A DNA stretch of 34,773 nt from Gammaproteobacteria bacterium (lineage in GTDB: Bacteria > Pseudomonadota > Gammaproteobacteria > SZUA-229). The notes under the pieces were generated by a model. That model was not told where the DNA came from. It saw only the letters and a program-made list of their open reading frames with translations, and made no database searches. The DNA is taken from assembly GCA_029882215.1 (NCBI GenBank), contig JAOULC010000032.1, positions 1 through 34,773 on the forward strand, given 5' to 3'. Of this stretch, positions 14,236 to 22,459 are shown one piece after another; positions within the stretch are counted from its first letter, which is position 1, and each line of letters opens with the position of its first letter. Both the position numbers and the translations under genes were made by a program.

Positions 14236-15564
14236 ATGAATAAAGAAAATAAACCCAGCTGTGAGCAGATCATGAATCTGTTTCCCAGTCCCTTCGTTGT
14301 TATTGATTCAAATTATACGATCGTGGCTTCAAACCAGCATTATGTAGAGCACTTTGGTGAGGCCAATGTGATTGGTCAGAAGTGTTATAAAATCTCGCAT
14401 CACTCCGATGTGCCCTGCAGCCAGAATGGAGAAATATGTCCTTTGGAAGCGGTATTTTCTAAAGGAGAGGCGACTGAGGTCATGCACGTGCATTATGATA
14501 AGGACGGTCAGCAGGAGTACGTGCAATTAAAAGCCATGCCGATTTATGATGCCAGTGGCGAGCTCAAGTATATGGGAGAGCTGGCGCAGCCGGTTGATGA
14601 TTATGAAGATAGCGGGGCGCTGCTGATCGGCCGTAGCCGAAGCATTATGCGCATGATCAGCTTATTACAACGCGTGGCACCAACCCAGAGTATTGTGTTG
14701 CTACAGGGTGAAAGTGGCGTTGGTAAAGAGTGTGTTGCGCAGTATGTTCATCAGTATTCAAATAACCCGAAAGGGCCTTTTGTGGTTATCGACTGCAGTA
14801 ATCTGGGTGAAACCTTAATTGAAAGTGAATTATTTGGTTATGAAAAAGGCGCGTTTACCGGTGCCAATAGTCGCAAGCTTGGGCTGTTTGAATCGGCACA
14901 GGGTGGTACCTTATTTATTGATGAAATTGGCGAACTACCACTGCCGTTGCAAAGTAAATTACTGCGCGTGCTAGAGACCGGTACACTGCGCCGGGTGGGC
15001 GGAACAGAGTATATTAATGTTGGCGTGCGGGTGATTGCCGCTACTCATAGAAACCTGAAGCAAATGGTTGAAGACGGTAGCTTTCGTCGTGATTTGTATT
15101 ATCGTCTGGCCGCTTTTCCGGTGCATATTCCCAGTTTGCGGGAGCGTACCGATGATATCTTTTTATTATCACAGCACTTTCTCAATCAGTTTGAAGATGG
15201 CCGGCAATATTTACCCCTGTCAGCTGAAGTGATTGAAAAATTGATGAGTTATGACTACCCCGGTAATGTGCGCGAACTGAGAAATATTCTCGAGCGGGCG
15301 GTTATTCTGGCTGCAGGCACAACGATTACCGTTGATTATGTGATTATTGAGAATGAAAGCGGTAGCGAAGAGCTGGTGTTAAATCAGCCGCAGGAAAAAA
15401 AGTCAGATGATCATTTATTGTTACGCCGGCGTCATCAGCTGAATACTGATCAGGTCATTGAAGCGTTAAGACTTAATAACGGGCATCGTAAAAAAGCGGC
15501 AGAGATGCTGGGTGTCAGTGAAAGAACATTATATCGTTATGTGCAGGAGATTAATAAAGCGTAA
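14236..15564 (+). CDS. fisR: FisR-like sigma54-dependent activator, probable sulfane-sulfur sensor
   Basis: Three parts are visible in 442 residues: a PAS-like sensor (about 10-120), a sigma54-interacting AAA+ domain (about 128-365) with Walker A GESGVGKE (157-164), GAFTGA (204-209) and Walker B TLFIDEI (224-230), and a Fis-type helix-turn-helix at about 400-440 (RKKAAEMLGVSERTLYRYV). Sensor cysteines C50, C61 and C68 have the spacing 11 and 7, the same as C53, C64 and C71 of Cupriavidus FisR, which responds to sulfane sulfur and switches on sqr. Position directly after sqr supports the same role. A conserved-looking C9 is extra. GGCGGGG before the ATG serves as ribosome binding site. Confidence 0.88.
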   Translation: MNKENKPSCEQIMNLFPSPFVVIDSNYTIVASNQHYVEHFGEANVIGQKCYKISHHSDVPCSQNGEICPLEAVFSKGEATEVMHVHYDKDGQQEYVQLKAMPIYDASGELKYMGELAQPVDDYEDSGALLIGRSRSIMRMISLLQRVAPTQSIVLLQGESGVGKECVAQYVHQYSNNPKGPFVVIDCSNLGETLIESELFGYEKGAFTGANSRKLGLFESAQGGTLFIDEIGELPLPLQSKLLRVLETGTLRRVGGTEYINVGVRVIAATHRNLKQMVEDGSFRRDLYYRLAAFPVHIPSLRERTDDIFLLSQHFLNQFEDGRQYLPLSAEVIEKLMSYDYPGNVRELRNILERAVILAAGTTITVDYVIIENESGSEELVLNQPQEKKSDDHLLLRRRHQLNTDQVIEALRLNNGHRKKAAEMLGVSERTLYRYVQEINKA

Positions 15565-15720
15565 AGTTAACACTCTGGGTGTTCAGATAATATGACTGTG
15601 TGATGAGGGAAAAATCATTGGTTTTAATAAAAGCCGGTTAAAAATGACAGAGCTAACCATAGGGAGTGGGTGAGGCAAATTACGGCATAAAGTTTTTTTC
15701 GTTTAAAAATCGGCTGTGGT

Positions 15721-15736
15721 TGGCATGAAGTATGCT
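15721..15736 (+). promoter_or_regulatory. Sigma54-type promoter of the peptide-rhodanese operon
   Basis: TGGCATGAAGTATGCT matches TGGCACG-N4-TTGCW with GG and GC exactly ten bases apart and only two mismatches in the two elements. The start would be near 15747, 26 nt before the peptide ATG. It shares TGGCATGAA with the sqr promoter. Confidence 0.8.
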
Positions 15737-15772
15737 GCGTTTTATCCGAGTATTTAATTTTGGAGTATCTTT

Positions 15773-15937
15773 ATGAAGTTATTGGTTAAGTTATTACTGT
15801 TACTGTGGATGACAGCTTTACCACTATCTGTTGTTGCTGGCGAATCATCAGGCACAGATTCCACTGCTACAAAAGTAACAGACGGTAATGTGAATAACCC
15901 CGATGCAACTGAAGAAGCTGAACCAGAATGCGAATAA
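15773..15937 (+). CDS. 54-residue secreted peptide in the sulfide module
   Basis: The frame starts at ATG 15773 behind TGGAG (15761-15765), an excellent ribosome binding site. The first 23 residues are a textbook signal peptide: MKLLVK, a run of leucines, then LSVVAG. The predicted mature peptide of about 31 residues is hydrophilic, rich in S, T, N, D and E, and ends E-A-E-P-E-C-E with a single cysteine at residue 53. No family is recognised. It lies 33 nt before the rhodanese gene and shares the sigma54 promoter, so it is probably exported to the periplasm with it. A role as sulfur carrier or as ligand via the C-terminal cysteine is speculation. Confidence 0.75.
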   Translation: MKLLVKLLLLLWMTALPLSVVAGESSGTDSTATKVTDGNVNNPDATEEAEPECE

Positions 15938-15970
15938 ATAAAATAATATGATCACCGGAGATAATTACAT

Positions 15971-16624
15971 ATGAAAATGAAAAACCTAGTTTCATCTGCC
16001 GTGTTACTGATGAGCCTTTCTGCTATGGCGGTTAATGCCAGTGAGTTAAAGGTAAAAATAACCAAAGAGCTTGCCAGTATAGATGTAATGCATAATGGAA
16101 AAAGTGTGACCATTATGCGTAATCAGGATAATAAAAATAAGGTGAACCCTGCGTTCGCAAACACCTCAAGAAACTGTCCGCCATTCTGCATTAACCCGAT
16201 GGAACTGGCACCGGGGGTAGAAACACTGGGTGAGATTGAGGTTATTAACTACCTTAAGAAAGTGAGTGACGGTGATAAGTCGACTCTGGTCATCGACTCA
16301 CGCACACCGGACTGGGTTAAGCGCGGTACGATCCCGGGCTCTGTCAATATTCCGTGGACAAAGCTAAGTGTAAGAAAAGGTGCAGATCCGATAACGATTG
16401 CAGAAATAGTGGTTAATAGATTCGGTGCCAAAGAAATAGATGATGATAAGTTTGATTATTCAAATGCCAAAACACTGGTGATGTTCTGTAACGGCATGTG
16501 GTGTGGTCAGTCGCCAAATAACATTCGTACGTTATTAAAAATGGGATATCCGGCCAGCAAAATAAAATGGTATCGCGGTGGTATGCAAAACTGGGAAAAC
16601 CTGGGCTTAACAACCATTAAATAG
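15971..16624 (+). CDS. Periplasmic rhodanese-like sulfurtransferase
   Basis: A 217-residue secreted protein with a signal peptide (cleavage likely after residue 23, VNA). A rhodanese domain covers about 85-215: VIDSRTPDWVKRGTIPGSVN near 107-126 and the active loop CNGMWCGQS starting at C173, with a second cysteine at C178. Ahead of it sits RNCPPFCINPM with C69 and C73, a cysteine pair that could form a disulfide or take part in sulfur relay. Rhodanese domains move sulfane sulfur; beside sqr and a sulfane-sulfur sensor it likely handles the polysulfide made by SQR. GGAG (15957-15960) precedes the ATG. Confidence 0.9.
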   Translation: MKMKNLVSSAVLLMSLSAMAVNASELKVKITKELASIDVMHNGKSVTIMRNQDNKNKVNPAFANTSRNCPPFCINPMELAPGVETLGEIEVINYLKKVSDGDKSTLVIDSRTPDWVKRGTIPGSVNIPWTKLSVRKGADPITIAEIVVNRFGAKEIDDDKFDYSNAKTLVMFCNGMWCGQSPNNIRTLLKMGYPASKIKWYRGGMQNWENLGLTTIK

Positions 16625-16643
16625 ATCTGACTGAAAGACTAAA

Positions 16644-16672
16644 AGGCTCTGCTAGATGCAGGGCCTTTTTTA
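16644..16672 (+). terminator. Terminator of the peptide-rhodanese operon
   Basis: AGGCTCTGC (16644-16652) pairs with GCAGGGCCT (16658-16666), one wobble, followed by TTTTTTA. Confidence 0.88.
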
Positions 16673-16788
16673 GTTTGGGTTCTTTATTTTATAGTTTTAT
16701 TTTGTGTACCAAAACGAAAGCTATTCATCAGAAGTTGCTATTAGAAAGTGACATACCGCTTAGCGAATGATAATCGTCAACTGGCTTC

Positions 16789-18918
16789 TTAATCTATTTT
16801 TTCAGGGTAATCCTCAATTGAAGCCGGGATCTCAATAATAAACTCAGAGCCTTCACCATAGACACTTTCAAAGCGTATCTGAGAATGCAGTAGCTCGAGA
16901 ATTTTTTTGGTAACGGTCAGGCCTATACCTGTGCCTTCACTTGAGTGGGAGCTGTCATCAACACGAGTAAATGGCTCAAAAATAAGCGCCTGATCTTCTG
17001 CTTTAATGCCGATACCGGTATCTTTGATATGTATCTGGCAGTTGCAGCAATCCGTTAACGTGGTCTTGATGAAGACGCTGCCATTATCACGATTGTATTT
17101 GATAGCGTTCGAGATGATATTGATTAAAACTTGCTTGACCCGTGTTTTGTCGGTGATAAGCACAATCTCACTTTCTGAAGGAGTGTATTCGACAGAAATA
17201 TTCTTATTTGCTGTTAATGGTGCAACCAAGGAGAGTATTTCAGACACTAGCGACTGAATATTGATTGATTCCAATTTCAATGTCATCTCTCCGGCATCAA
17301 TTCTTGAAATATCCAGCACTTCATTAATAAGGTTAAGCAAGTGTGTGCCGCCGTCTACAATATGCGCTACCTTCTCTGTCTGTGACGGGTTGAGTGACTG
17401 ACTGTTCATCTGTAAAAGCTGGCCAAAACCAAGAATGGCATTCAGTGGTGTACGAAGTTCATGACTCATACGTGATAAAAACTCGCTTTTTGCATTATTG
17501 GCATGTTCAGCTTCTTCCTTGGCATTTAAGATTTCGGCAACAGCCAGTTTGCGATCTGTAATATCATGGTAGGTCCCTAATACGCCGTAGATATGCCCGT
17601 GAATATCTTTCAGTGGTATCTTGCTGGTTTCAACCCAGATAGTTTGGCCGTTAGATTGTGTCTGCTGTTCTTCGTAGGCAATGCGTGATACGTCATTTTG
17701 CATGACGATATTATCATCTGCCTGGTATTGATTGGCCTGCTCTTTCCATGGCATTTCATAATCATTATGACCGATAATTTCTTCCGCTGATATCAGTCCT
17801 GCATCTGCGGCAAACTGATTATTACAGCCAAGGTAAATGTTCTCAGTGTTTTTCCAGAAAACGCGGACAGGAATGGTGTTTAATATCAGCTGTAACATAT
17901 TTTTTGTTTCTGTCAGTTCACGCTCTGACTGTGTTCGAGCAGAAATATCCTGCGCGGTAGAGGCAACACCAATGACCTCATTGTTCTGGTTGATCAGCGG
18001 TGTATTGTGCCATTCGCAGGTAATGAGTCTGCCATCAGATGTTATGTTCTGATTAGTTGACTCCATACCGCCAGTCTGTGACAACAGCTGTTGCCAGATA
18101 GTATTGATTTGCGGATGCAACTCTTCAGGGATGATTAAATCCGGTCCATAAGCACCGATAACCTGATCGCGGCTATAACCAAAAATTCTTTCGGCAGAGG
18201 GATTCCATTCAACCACTCTAAAATCGACCGACCATTCGATGATAGCCAGTGGCGTACTGAGCAGATGTAGTTTTTGTTTTTGCTGCGTATTGAGTAGTTC
18301 CTGTTCTCTCACTGTGGCTTGAATGCGCAGCTCAATATTTTGAATAGTATTACGATACATTATCCGGCTGCTTTTAAGTACAAAAATATAGGCCAGAATG
18401 AGCATGGCTGCCAGAATTAAAGAGAACTGGCTGCCTTCGGCGAAAGCACTGAATATAAGTGGTATTAGCGCTAACGAAATGTACAACGGAAAGGTATATT
18501 TACCGACTGAGAGGCTTGCAACTGCGCCTGCGCTCATGCCGACAAGCACAAAAGCGGTCAACAGCTGGTGAAATTCATTATTGGGCGGAAAAAAGATGAT
18601 ACCGGCAATACCCAGCATGATAGCGGATAGAGACGAGCCGAGGTCGAACAGTCTACCCCAAAAATATACATTTTTATCAGCTATCGGGGTGTTATTGTAA
18701 TTGATTAAAAGTATCAGCCGGAAAGTAACAATTAAGACAGAGGCAGCAAACCAGGCTGACAGTGTGAAGTGATCAAGAGTGGACCAGTGGACAGCTATGA
18801 GTAACAGCGAGGCAATAACATTAGCTGCTAAAGCCGAGAGCATTGACGAATATAGTAATTGAGTCTGTTCTATGTAAGCAGAGTAAGAACGGGCTGTATT
18901 GGAAGCTGACTGCTGCAT
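16789..18918 (-). CDS. Membrane PAS-domain sensor histidine kinase
   Basis: A 709-residue kinase. About six hydrophobic segments fill residues 25-190, followed by a short coiled linker, two PAS domains (about 215-335 and 345-460, each ending in a PAC-like stretch such as GVASTAQDIS and GVLGTYHDITDRK), a HisKA dimerisation domain with phospho-accepting H486 in SRMSHELRTPLN, and a HATPase domain with N-box NIISNAIKYN, G1 DTGIGI and G2 GTGIGL. There is no receiver domain, and no response regulator lies beside it, so it is an orphan here. The signal is unknown. It is convergent with the rhodanese operon. Confidence 0.92.
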   Translation of the reverse strand: MQQSASNTARSYSAYIEQTQLLYSSMLSALAANVIASLLLIAVHWSTLDHFTLSAWFAASVLIVTFRLILLINYNNTPIADKNVYFWGRLFDLGSSLSAIMLGIAGIIFFPPNNEFHQLLTAFVLVGMSAGAVASLSVGKYTFPLYISLALIPLIFSAFAEGSQFSLILAAMLILAYIFVLKSSRIMYRNTIQNIELRIQATVREQELLNTQQKQKLHLLSTPLAIIEWSVDFRVVEWNPSAERIFGYSRDQVIGAYGPDLIIPEELHPQINTIWQQLLSQTGGMESTNQNITSDGRLITCEWHNTPLINQNNEVIGVASTAQDISARTQSERELTETKNMLQLILNTIPVRVFWKNTENIYLGCNNQFAADAGLISAEEIIGHNDYEMPWKEQANQYQADDNIVMQNDVSRIAYEEQQTQSNGQTIWVETSKIPLKDIHGHIYGVLGTYHDITDRKLAVAEILNAKEEAEHANNAKSEFLSRMSHELRTPLNAILGFGQLLQMNSQSLNPSQTEKVAHIVDGGTHLLNLINEVLDISRIDAGEMTLKLESINIQSLVSEILSLVAPLTANKNISVEYTPSESEIVLITDKTRVKQVLINIISNAIKYNRDNGSVFIKTTLTDCCNCQIHIKDTGIGIKAEDQALIFEPFTRVDDSSHSSEGTGIGLTVTKKILELLHSQIRFESVYGEGSEFIIEIPASIEDYPEKID

Positions 18919-19254
18919 AGTGATGTGCTCAAATAAAAAAAGTAAAGCTGTTACTGAAGGGCAAATTTTTCAGGCTGTTGTTTTTGTTTATAATGATCAT
19001 TAAGCAGAGCTATAAATTGCATATTCAGGTTGCAGGGTTTGTATCTAATAGTAGCAGATAGTATCTGTAAATCCAGCGCAGCAGAATTGATCTGCTATTT
19101 GTGTATTTGTAAGCAGCCTGAGTTGTAAGGTTGTTGCAAGCAGCAGACTTAGACTGATAACTGAGCCAGCACGGTGTACGTTTAGTATGAAAAATTACCG
19201 GCTGCAACTTAAGGTTGTCGTCAGTTAACTGGTGATCGCAATGAAGAAGGTGGT
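18919..19254. other. Gene-free gap between cytochrome c gene and sensor kinase
   Basis: No coding sequence is supported. The palindrome AATGATCATT lies near 18991-19000, and a hairpin pairs AGCAGA (19080-19085) with TCTGCT (19091-19096). The kinase promoter must lie at the left end; I see no convincing -35/-10 pair. Confidence 0.4.
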
Positions 19255-19689
19255 TTATCTGTCAGCATGCTTGCCATGCATTTTTTCGATATGTTCTTTC
19301 ATTCCAGCGGGTGTTTCGATGTCTCCATTGAAAATATAACTGGCTATACTTTCAACTTCTGCTCTACTGACAGTGATTTTTGGCATTAGCGAAAATTTTC
19401 GGATGGCACCCGGCATAAGACTTTTACTGATATCAGGTGATTCAACCCAGTCTGCAACGGCAGTTACAAATGACAGTTCATCAGAATAAGGTCCGATATA
19501 GTGATGACGAACGCCGGCAATAGGCGGTGCACTACGCTTGTTCATATTCATGCCGCCTTGAGCGTCGTGGCAGCTGGAACAGTGTTGCTGGAATAGTTTT
19601 TTGCCATATGCTGGTTCTGCATAGTCTGCAAGAGTTGTGGCTGAAAAAAGACTAAGGCCAAGTAGTAGAGTATTTGTGACTGATTTCAT
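19255..19689 (-). CDS. Periplasmic monohaem cytochrome c
   Basis: The 144-residue product has a signal peptide (cleavage likely after A21) and one haem-binding motif, CSSCH at 37-41. Methionine candidates for the sixth ligand lie in KSLMPGAIRKFSLMPKI. The fold looks like a class I soluble cytochrome c with a histidine-rich C-terminal tail (HIEKMHGKH). It may carry electrons from sulfur oxidation to the cbb3 oxidase. The gene ends 56 nt after the GGDEF-EAL gene on the same strand and may share its transcript. Confidence 0.9.
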   Translation of the reverse strand: MKSVTNTLLLGLSLFSATTLADYAEPAYGKKLFQQHCSSCHDAQGGMNMNKRSAPPIAGVRHHYIGPYSDELSFVTAVADWVESPDISKSLMPGAIRKFSLMPKITVSRAEVESIASYIFNGDIETPAGMKEHIEKMHGKHADR

Positions 19690-19745
19690 GTGTAATTCCT
19701 GATGCTAGAGACTAATTATTATCGATCAAATGCTGACAGAGTATT

Positions 19746-22322
19746 TTATTGACTTACCTGATGCAAAGGAAAGAAAAGTTTATTCAACTTATTGTTTTTT
19801 TCACTGCTATCATTATTGGTGAACTCACTGAACCACTTCATAATGTCATCAGAGTTAACGGGTTTCAATATCCAGTGTCCCTGACCATAGTCGCAGCCCA
19901 TGGTTTTAAGCTGGTTACTGGTTGATATTGATTCAATGCCTTCTGCTATAACAAGAAGACCGAGGTTGTGCCCGAGATCGATGGTGGACTGCACGATAGT
20001 TTGGTCACTTCTGTTGTTTTCCATATCAAAGACAAAAGATTTATCTATTTTAACTTCATGTACTGGCAGGTTCTTCAAATAGGAGAGCGATGAAAAACCG
20101 GTACCAAAATCATCGATAGAAAGCAGCAGGCCGATACTGCTCAGCTGGTTCAGGGTCTCAATAGCGCGGCCAGGATTTGCCATCATGCTGTTTTCAGTAA
20201 TCTCAAGTGTGACGTAGCGGCTGTCGAGGTTATATTGCTGCAACAGTTCAGAAATTCGATATAAAAGATTGTTGTCATTTAAGTTTTGTGCAGAAAGATT
20301 GACAGATACTCTGATATCGTAACCGGTCGTATGCCATTTACGGCACTGTTTTATAGACTGTTCGATAATCCAGTAGGTCAGTTTATTCATCAGACCAAAT
20401 TGTTCAGCAAGCTGAATAATTTCTTCTGACGGTATATATCCGTGAGTTCTGTGTTTCCAGCGCAGCAGCGCTTCGCAGCTTGTGATTTCACCGTCGTGTA
20501 GATTAATTTGAGGCTGGTAGTGTAATTCCAGGTCATTCTGAGAGATAGCATCATGCAGATCATCGACGATGGCGACTCTGTTTGTAATCTGATAATTCAT
20601 TGCTGAATGATATAGTGTAAATATCGTCTTATTTTGTTTGGAGTTATACATCGCGATATCAGCAAGCTGCATCAGTGTTGTATTATCAGGGGCATCTTCA
20701 GGGTAGCCAACAATGCCGATGCTGGTGCTGATGTGTATTGTGTGTTCGTTGATAGTAAAGGTATTGGATATTAGCTCTGATAGTTTGCTGGCAAGGCTTG
20801 TTGAGTCTGCCTTGCTGGTATCCGGCATAAGGATAGCAAACTCATCACCACCGAGTCTGGCAAGTGTATCTGTTTCACGGATGCACTGTGAAATTCTTTC
20901 GCTGACCTTGATAAGAAGCAGGTCGCCAATATGGTGTCCCAGAGAGTCGTTAACTTGCTTGAAGTGATTCAGGTCGAGCAGCAGTAGTGAAAACATCCCT
21001 TTGTTTCTTTTTGATGAGGCAATATGGTACTTGAGTCTTTCATCGAGCATCCCGCGGTTGGGTAAAGATGTAAGCGAATCATGTAATGTCTGGTGTTCAA
21101 GTTCACTCTGTCTTTTGTTTATTTGCAGGCTCATTTCATTAAAGGCATCCAGCAGGTTTTTGGTCTCGCGTGAGACAATGTTGCCAACTTCAGGATAAGC
21201 GTGGCCAAAGGCCCTCATTTTCATCGCATGTGCGACATGCATTATTGGTTTGAAGACAATCAGGTCAATCACAAACAGAAGCACTAAAATGTAAAGCAGA
21301 GTAATGATAATGACGGTTGTTAAAGCAATAAAAAGCGTCTGATTATTTTGTTTGAAAAATACCGTGATTTCATCGGCTTCATCGGTCAGATGTTGTTTAT
21401 ATTCGACAAGAGATTTTGTAAGTGATTTGAAAAGTGGAATGACAAAAGTTTTTTTATGAAAAGTATCCTGCCTCCAGTTGTCGCTTTCCATTAAGCCGCG
21501 GGCGTTAAGGAATAATTTATACCACTGCAGCTCATTTTCAAGTGCTGTGTTAATAGCGAGCGGCGCTGCAAAGCTGTCCTTCTCGTTGGCATATAGATCT
21601 TCCAGTTCCTTGAGGTTTGTATGTAAGCTAAGATGGATCTGGCTAATTGATTCAGCCTGACTGGTGAGTATATCGGTGGTGAAGGATGCCAGTCGATTGG
21701 CGAGATAAATTCTGAACTGAGAGATTAATTTTTCGACAAGAAGCTGGGTTTTAAGTAGCTTCGGATAAATATCCGGGTTCTTGATAGTGTTGTCTGTTTC
21801 CACTTCATGAAGAAGAATATCAAGCTGGGTTCTAATAGTATCCTGAGGTATAGCCATTACATTGGCTGACAGTGAGAGACCGGGGTATTGTCTGTTGATG
21901 TCTGTTCTTAAGCTGAGTAGTTCGGTTATATGTGAGGACAGGTGAGACAGATTGTCTGCCATTTTTATTTTTTGCAGAAGAGTATCTTCCTTTTCATGAT
22001 GATCATTCTCATGTAGCTTGTTGCTGTATGTACTGGCCTCTTTCAGGTGCTGCTTGATGGTCTCTAACCCGGAATCAGTGCCAGGATCAAGCAGAAAGGA
22101 GTCTATGGACTGGTAAAGCTTTGTCATGCTCGACAGAAACTTATCAGTTAGCAGCCGCTGTTTTGATAGTCGTTCAAGCTCCATTGTGATGCTGTCATTT
22201 TTTGTTTTTATATCGTTGTAGATGTAAAACGAGAATAAAGTAAATACAGTACCAAGAAAGAGTGTGATGCTAAAGTAAATAGTCCTTATGCTGGGTATTT
22301 TGGTATCGCTGTTTATGCTCAT
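19746..22322 (-). CDS. Membrane GGDEF-EAL bifunctional c-di-GMP protein
   Basis: 858 residues: one N-terminal membrane span (about 13-32), a periplasmic helical sensor region of about 300 residues, a second span (about 327-350), a HAMP-like linker, a GGDEF domain with intact GGDEF at about 490-494, and an EAL domain with EAL at 617-619 plus the metal and catalytic motifs EITE, DDFGTGFSSL, KIDKSFV and AEGIE. Both catalytic centres look complete, so it could make or degrade c-di-GMP depending on the signal. Two PilZ-type proteins lie farther along. A structured leader precedes the start. Confidence 0.93.
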   Translation of the reverse strand: MSINSDTKIPSIRTIYFSITLFLGTVFTLFSFYIYNDIKTKNDSITMELERLSKQRLLTDKFLSSMTKLYQSIDSFLLDPGTDSGLETIKQHLKEASTYSNKLHENDHHEKEDTLLQKIKMADNLSHLSSHITELLSLRTDINRQYPGLSLSANVMAIPQDTIRTQLDILLHEVETDNTIKNPDIYPKLLKTQLLVEKLISQFRIYLANRLASFTTDILTSQAESISQIHLSLHTNLKELEDLYANEKDSFAAPLAINTALENELQWYKLFLNARGLMESDNWRQDTFHKKTFVIPLFKSLTKSLVEYKQHLTDEADEITVFFKQNNQTLFIALTTVIIITLLYILVLLFVIDLIVFKPIMHVAHAMKMRAFGHAYPEVGNIVSRETKNLLDAFNEMSLQINKRQSELEHQTLHDSLTSLPNRGMLDERLKYHIASSKRNKGMFSLLLLDLNHFKQVNDSLGHHIGDLLLIKVSERISQCIRETDTLARLGGDEFAILMPDTSKADSTSLASKLSELISNTFTINEHTIHISTSIGIVGYPEDAPDNTTLMQLADIAMYNSKQNKTIFTLYHSAMNYQITNRVAIVDDLHDAISQNDLELHYQPQINLHDGEITSCEALLRWKHRTHGYIPSEEIIQLAEQFGLMNKLTYWIIEQSIKQCRKWHTTGYDIRVSVNLSAQNLNDNNLLYRISELLQQYNLDSRYVTLEITENSMMANPGRAIETLNQLSSIGLLLSIDDFGTGFSSLSYLKNLPVHEVKIDKSFVFDMENNRSDQTIVQSTIDLGHNLGLLVIAEGIESISTSNQLKTMGCDYGQGHWILKPVNSDDIMKWFSEFTNNDSSEKNNKLNKLFFPLHQVSQ

Positions 22323-22333
22323 AAAGCGGGTCT

Positions 22334-22438
22334 TTCGGTGCAGTCAGTATCTCAGTTTAATACCGGTAAATGATAGGTGCTGAGAGCAGATACATAAAGT
22401 ATAAGTTCTGCCGGCTGAAGTCCTGAGATTGCACCGAA
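22334..22438 (-). other. Structured leader or RNA upstream of the GGDEF-EAL gene
   Basis: TTCGGTGCA (22334-22342) pairs perfectly with TGCACCGAA (22430-22438), and inside this ATCTCAG (22349-22355) pairs with CTGAGAT (22423-22429). The enclosed loop holds smaller helices, TGCT/AGCA (22377-22387) and CAGATAC with GTAT and TCTG (22387-22410). The element fills almost the whole gap between hemN and the GGDEF-EAL start, and on the minus strand its 3' arm ends 11 bases before the ATG. It could control translation. On the plus strand it runs into TTTTTAAAAA, so a separate plus-strand RNA is also possible. I recognise no known riboswitch class. Confidence 0.5.
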
Positions 22439-22459
22439 TTTTTAAAAATCATGAGTTAT

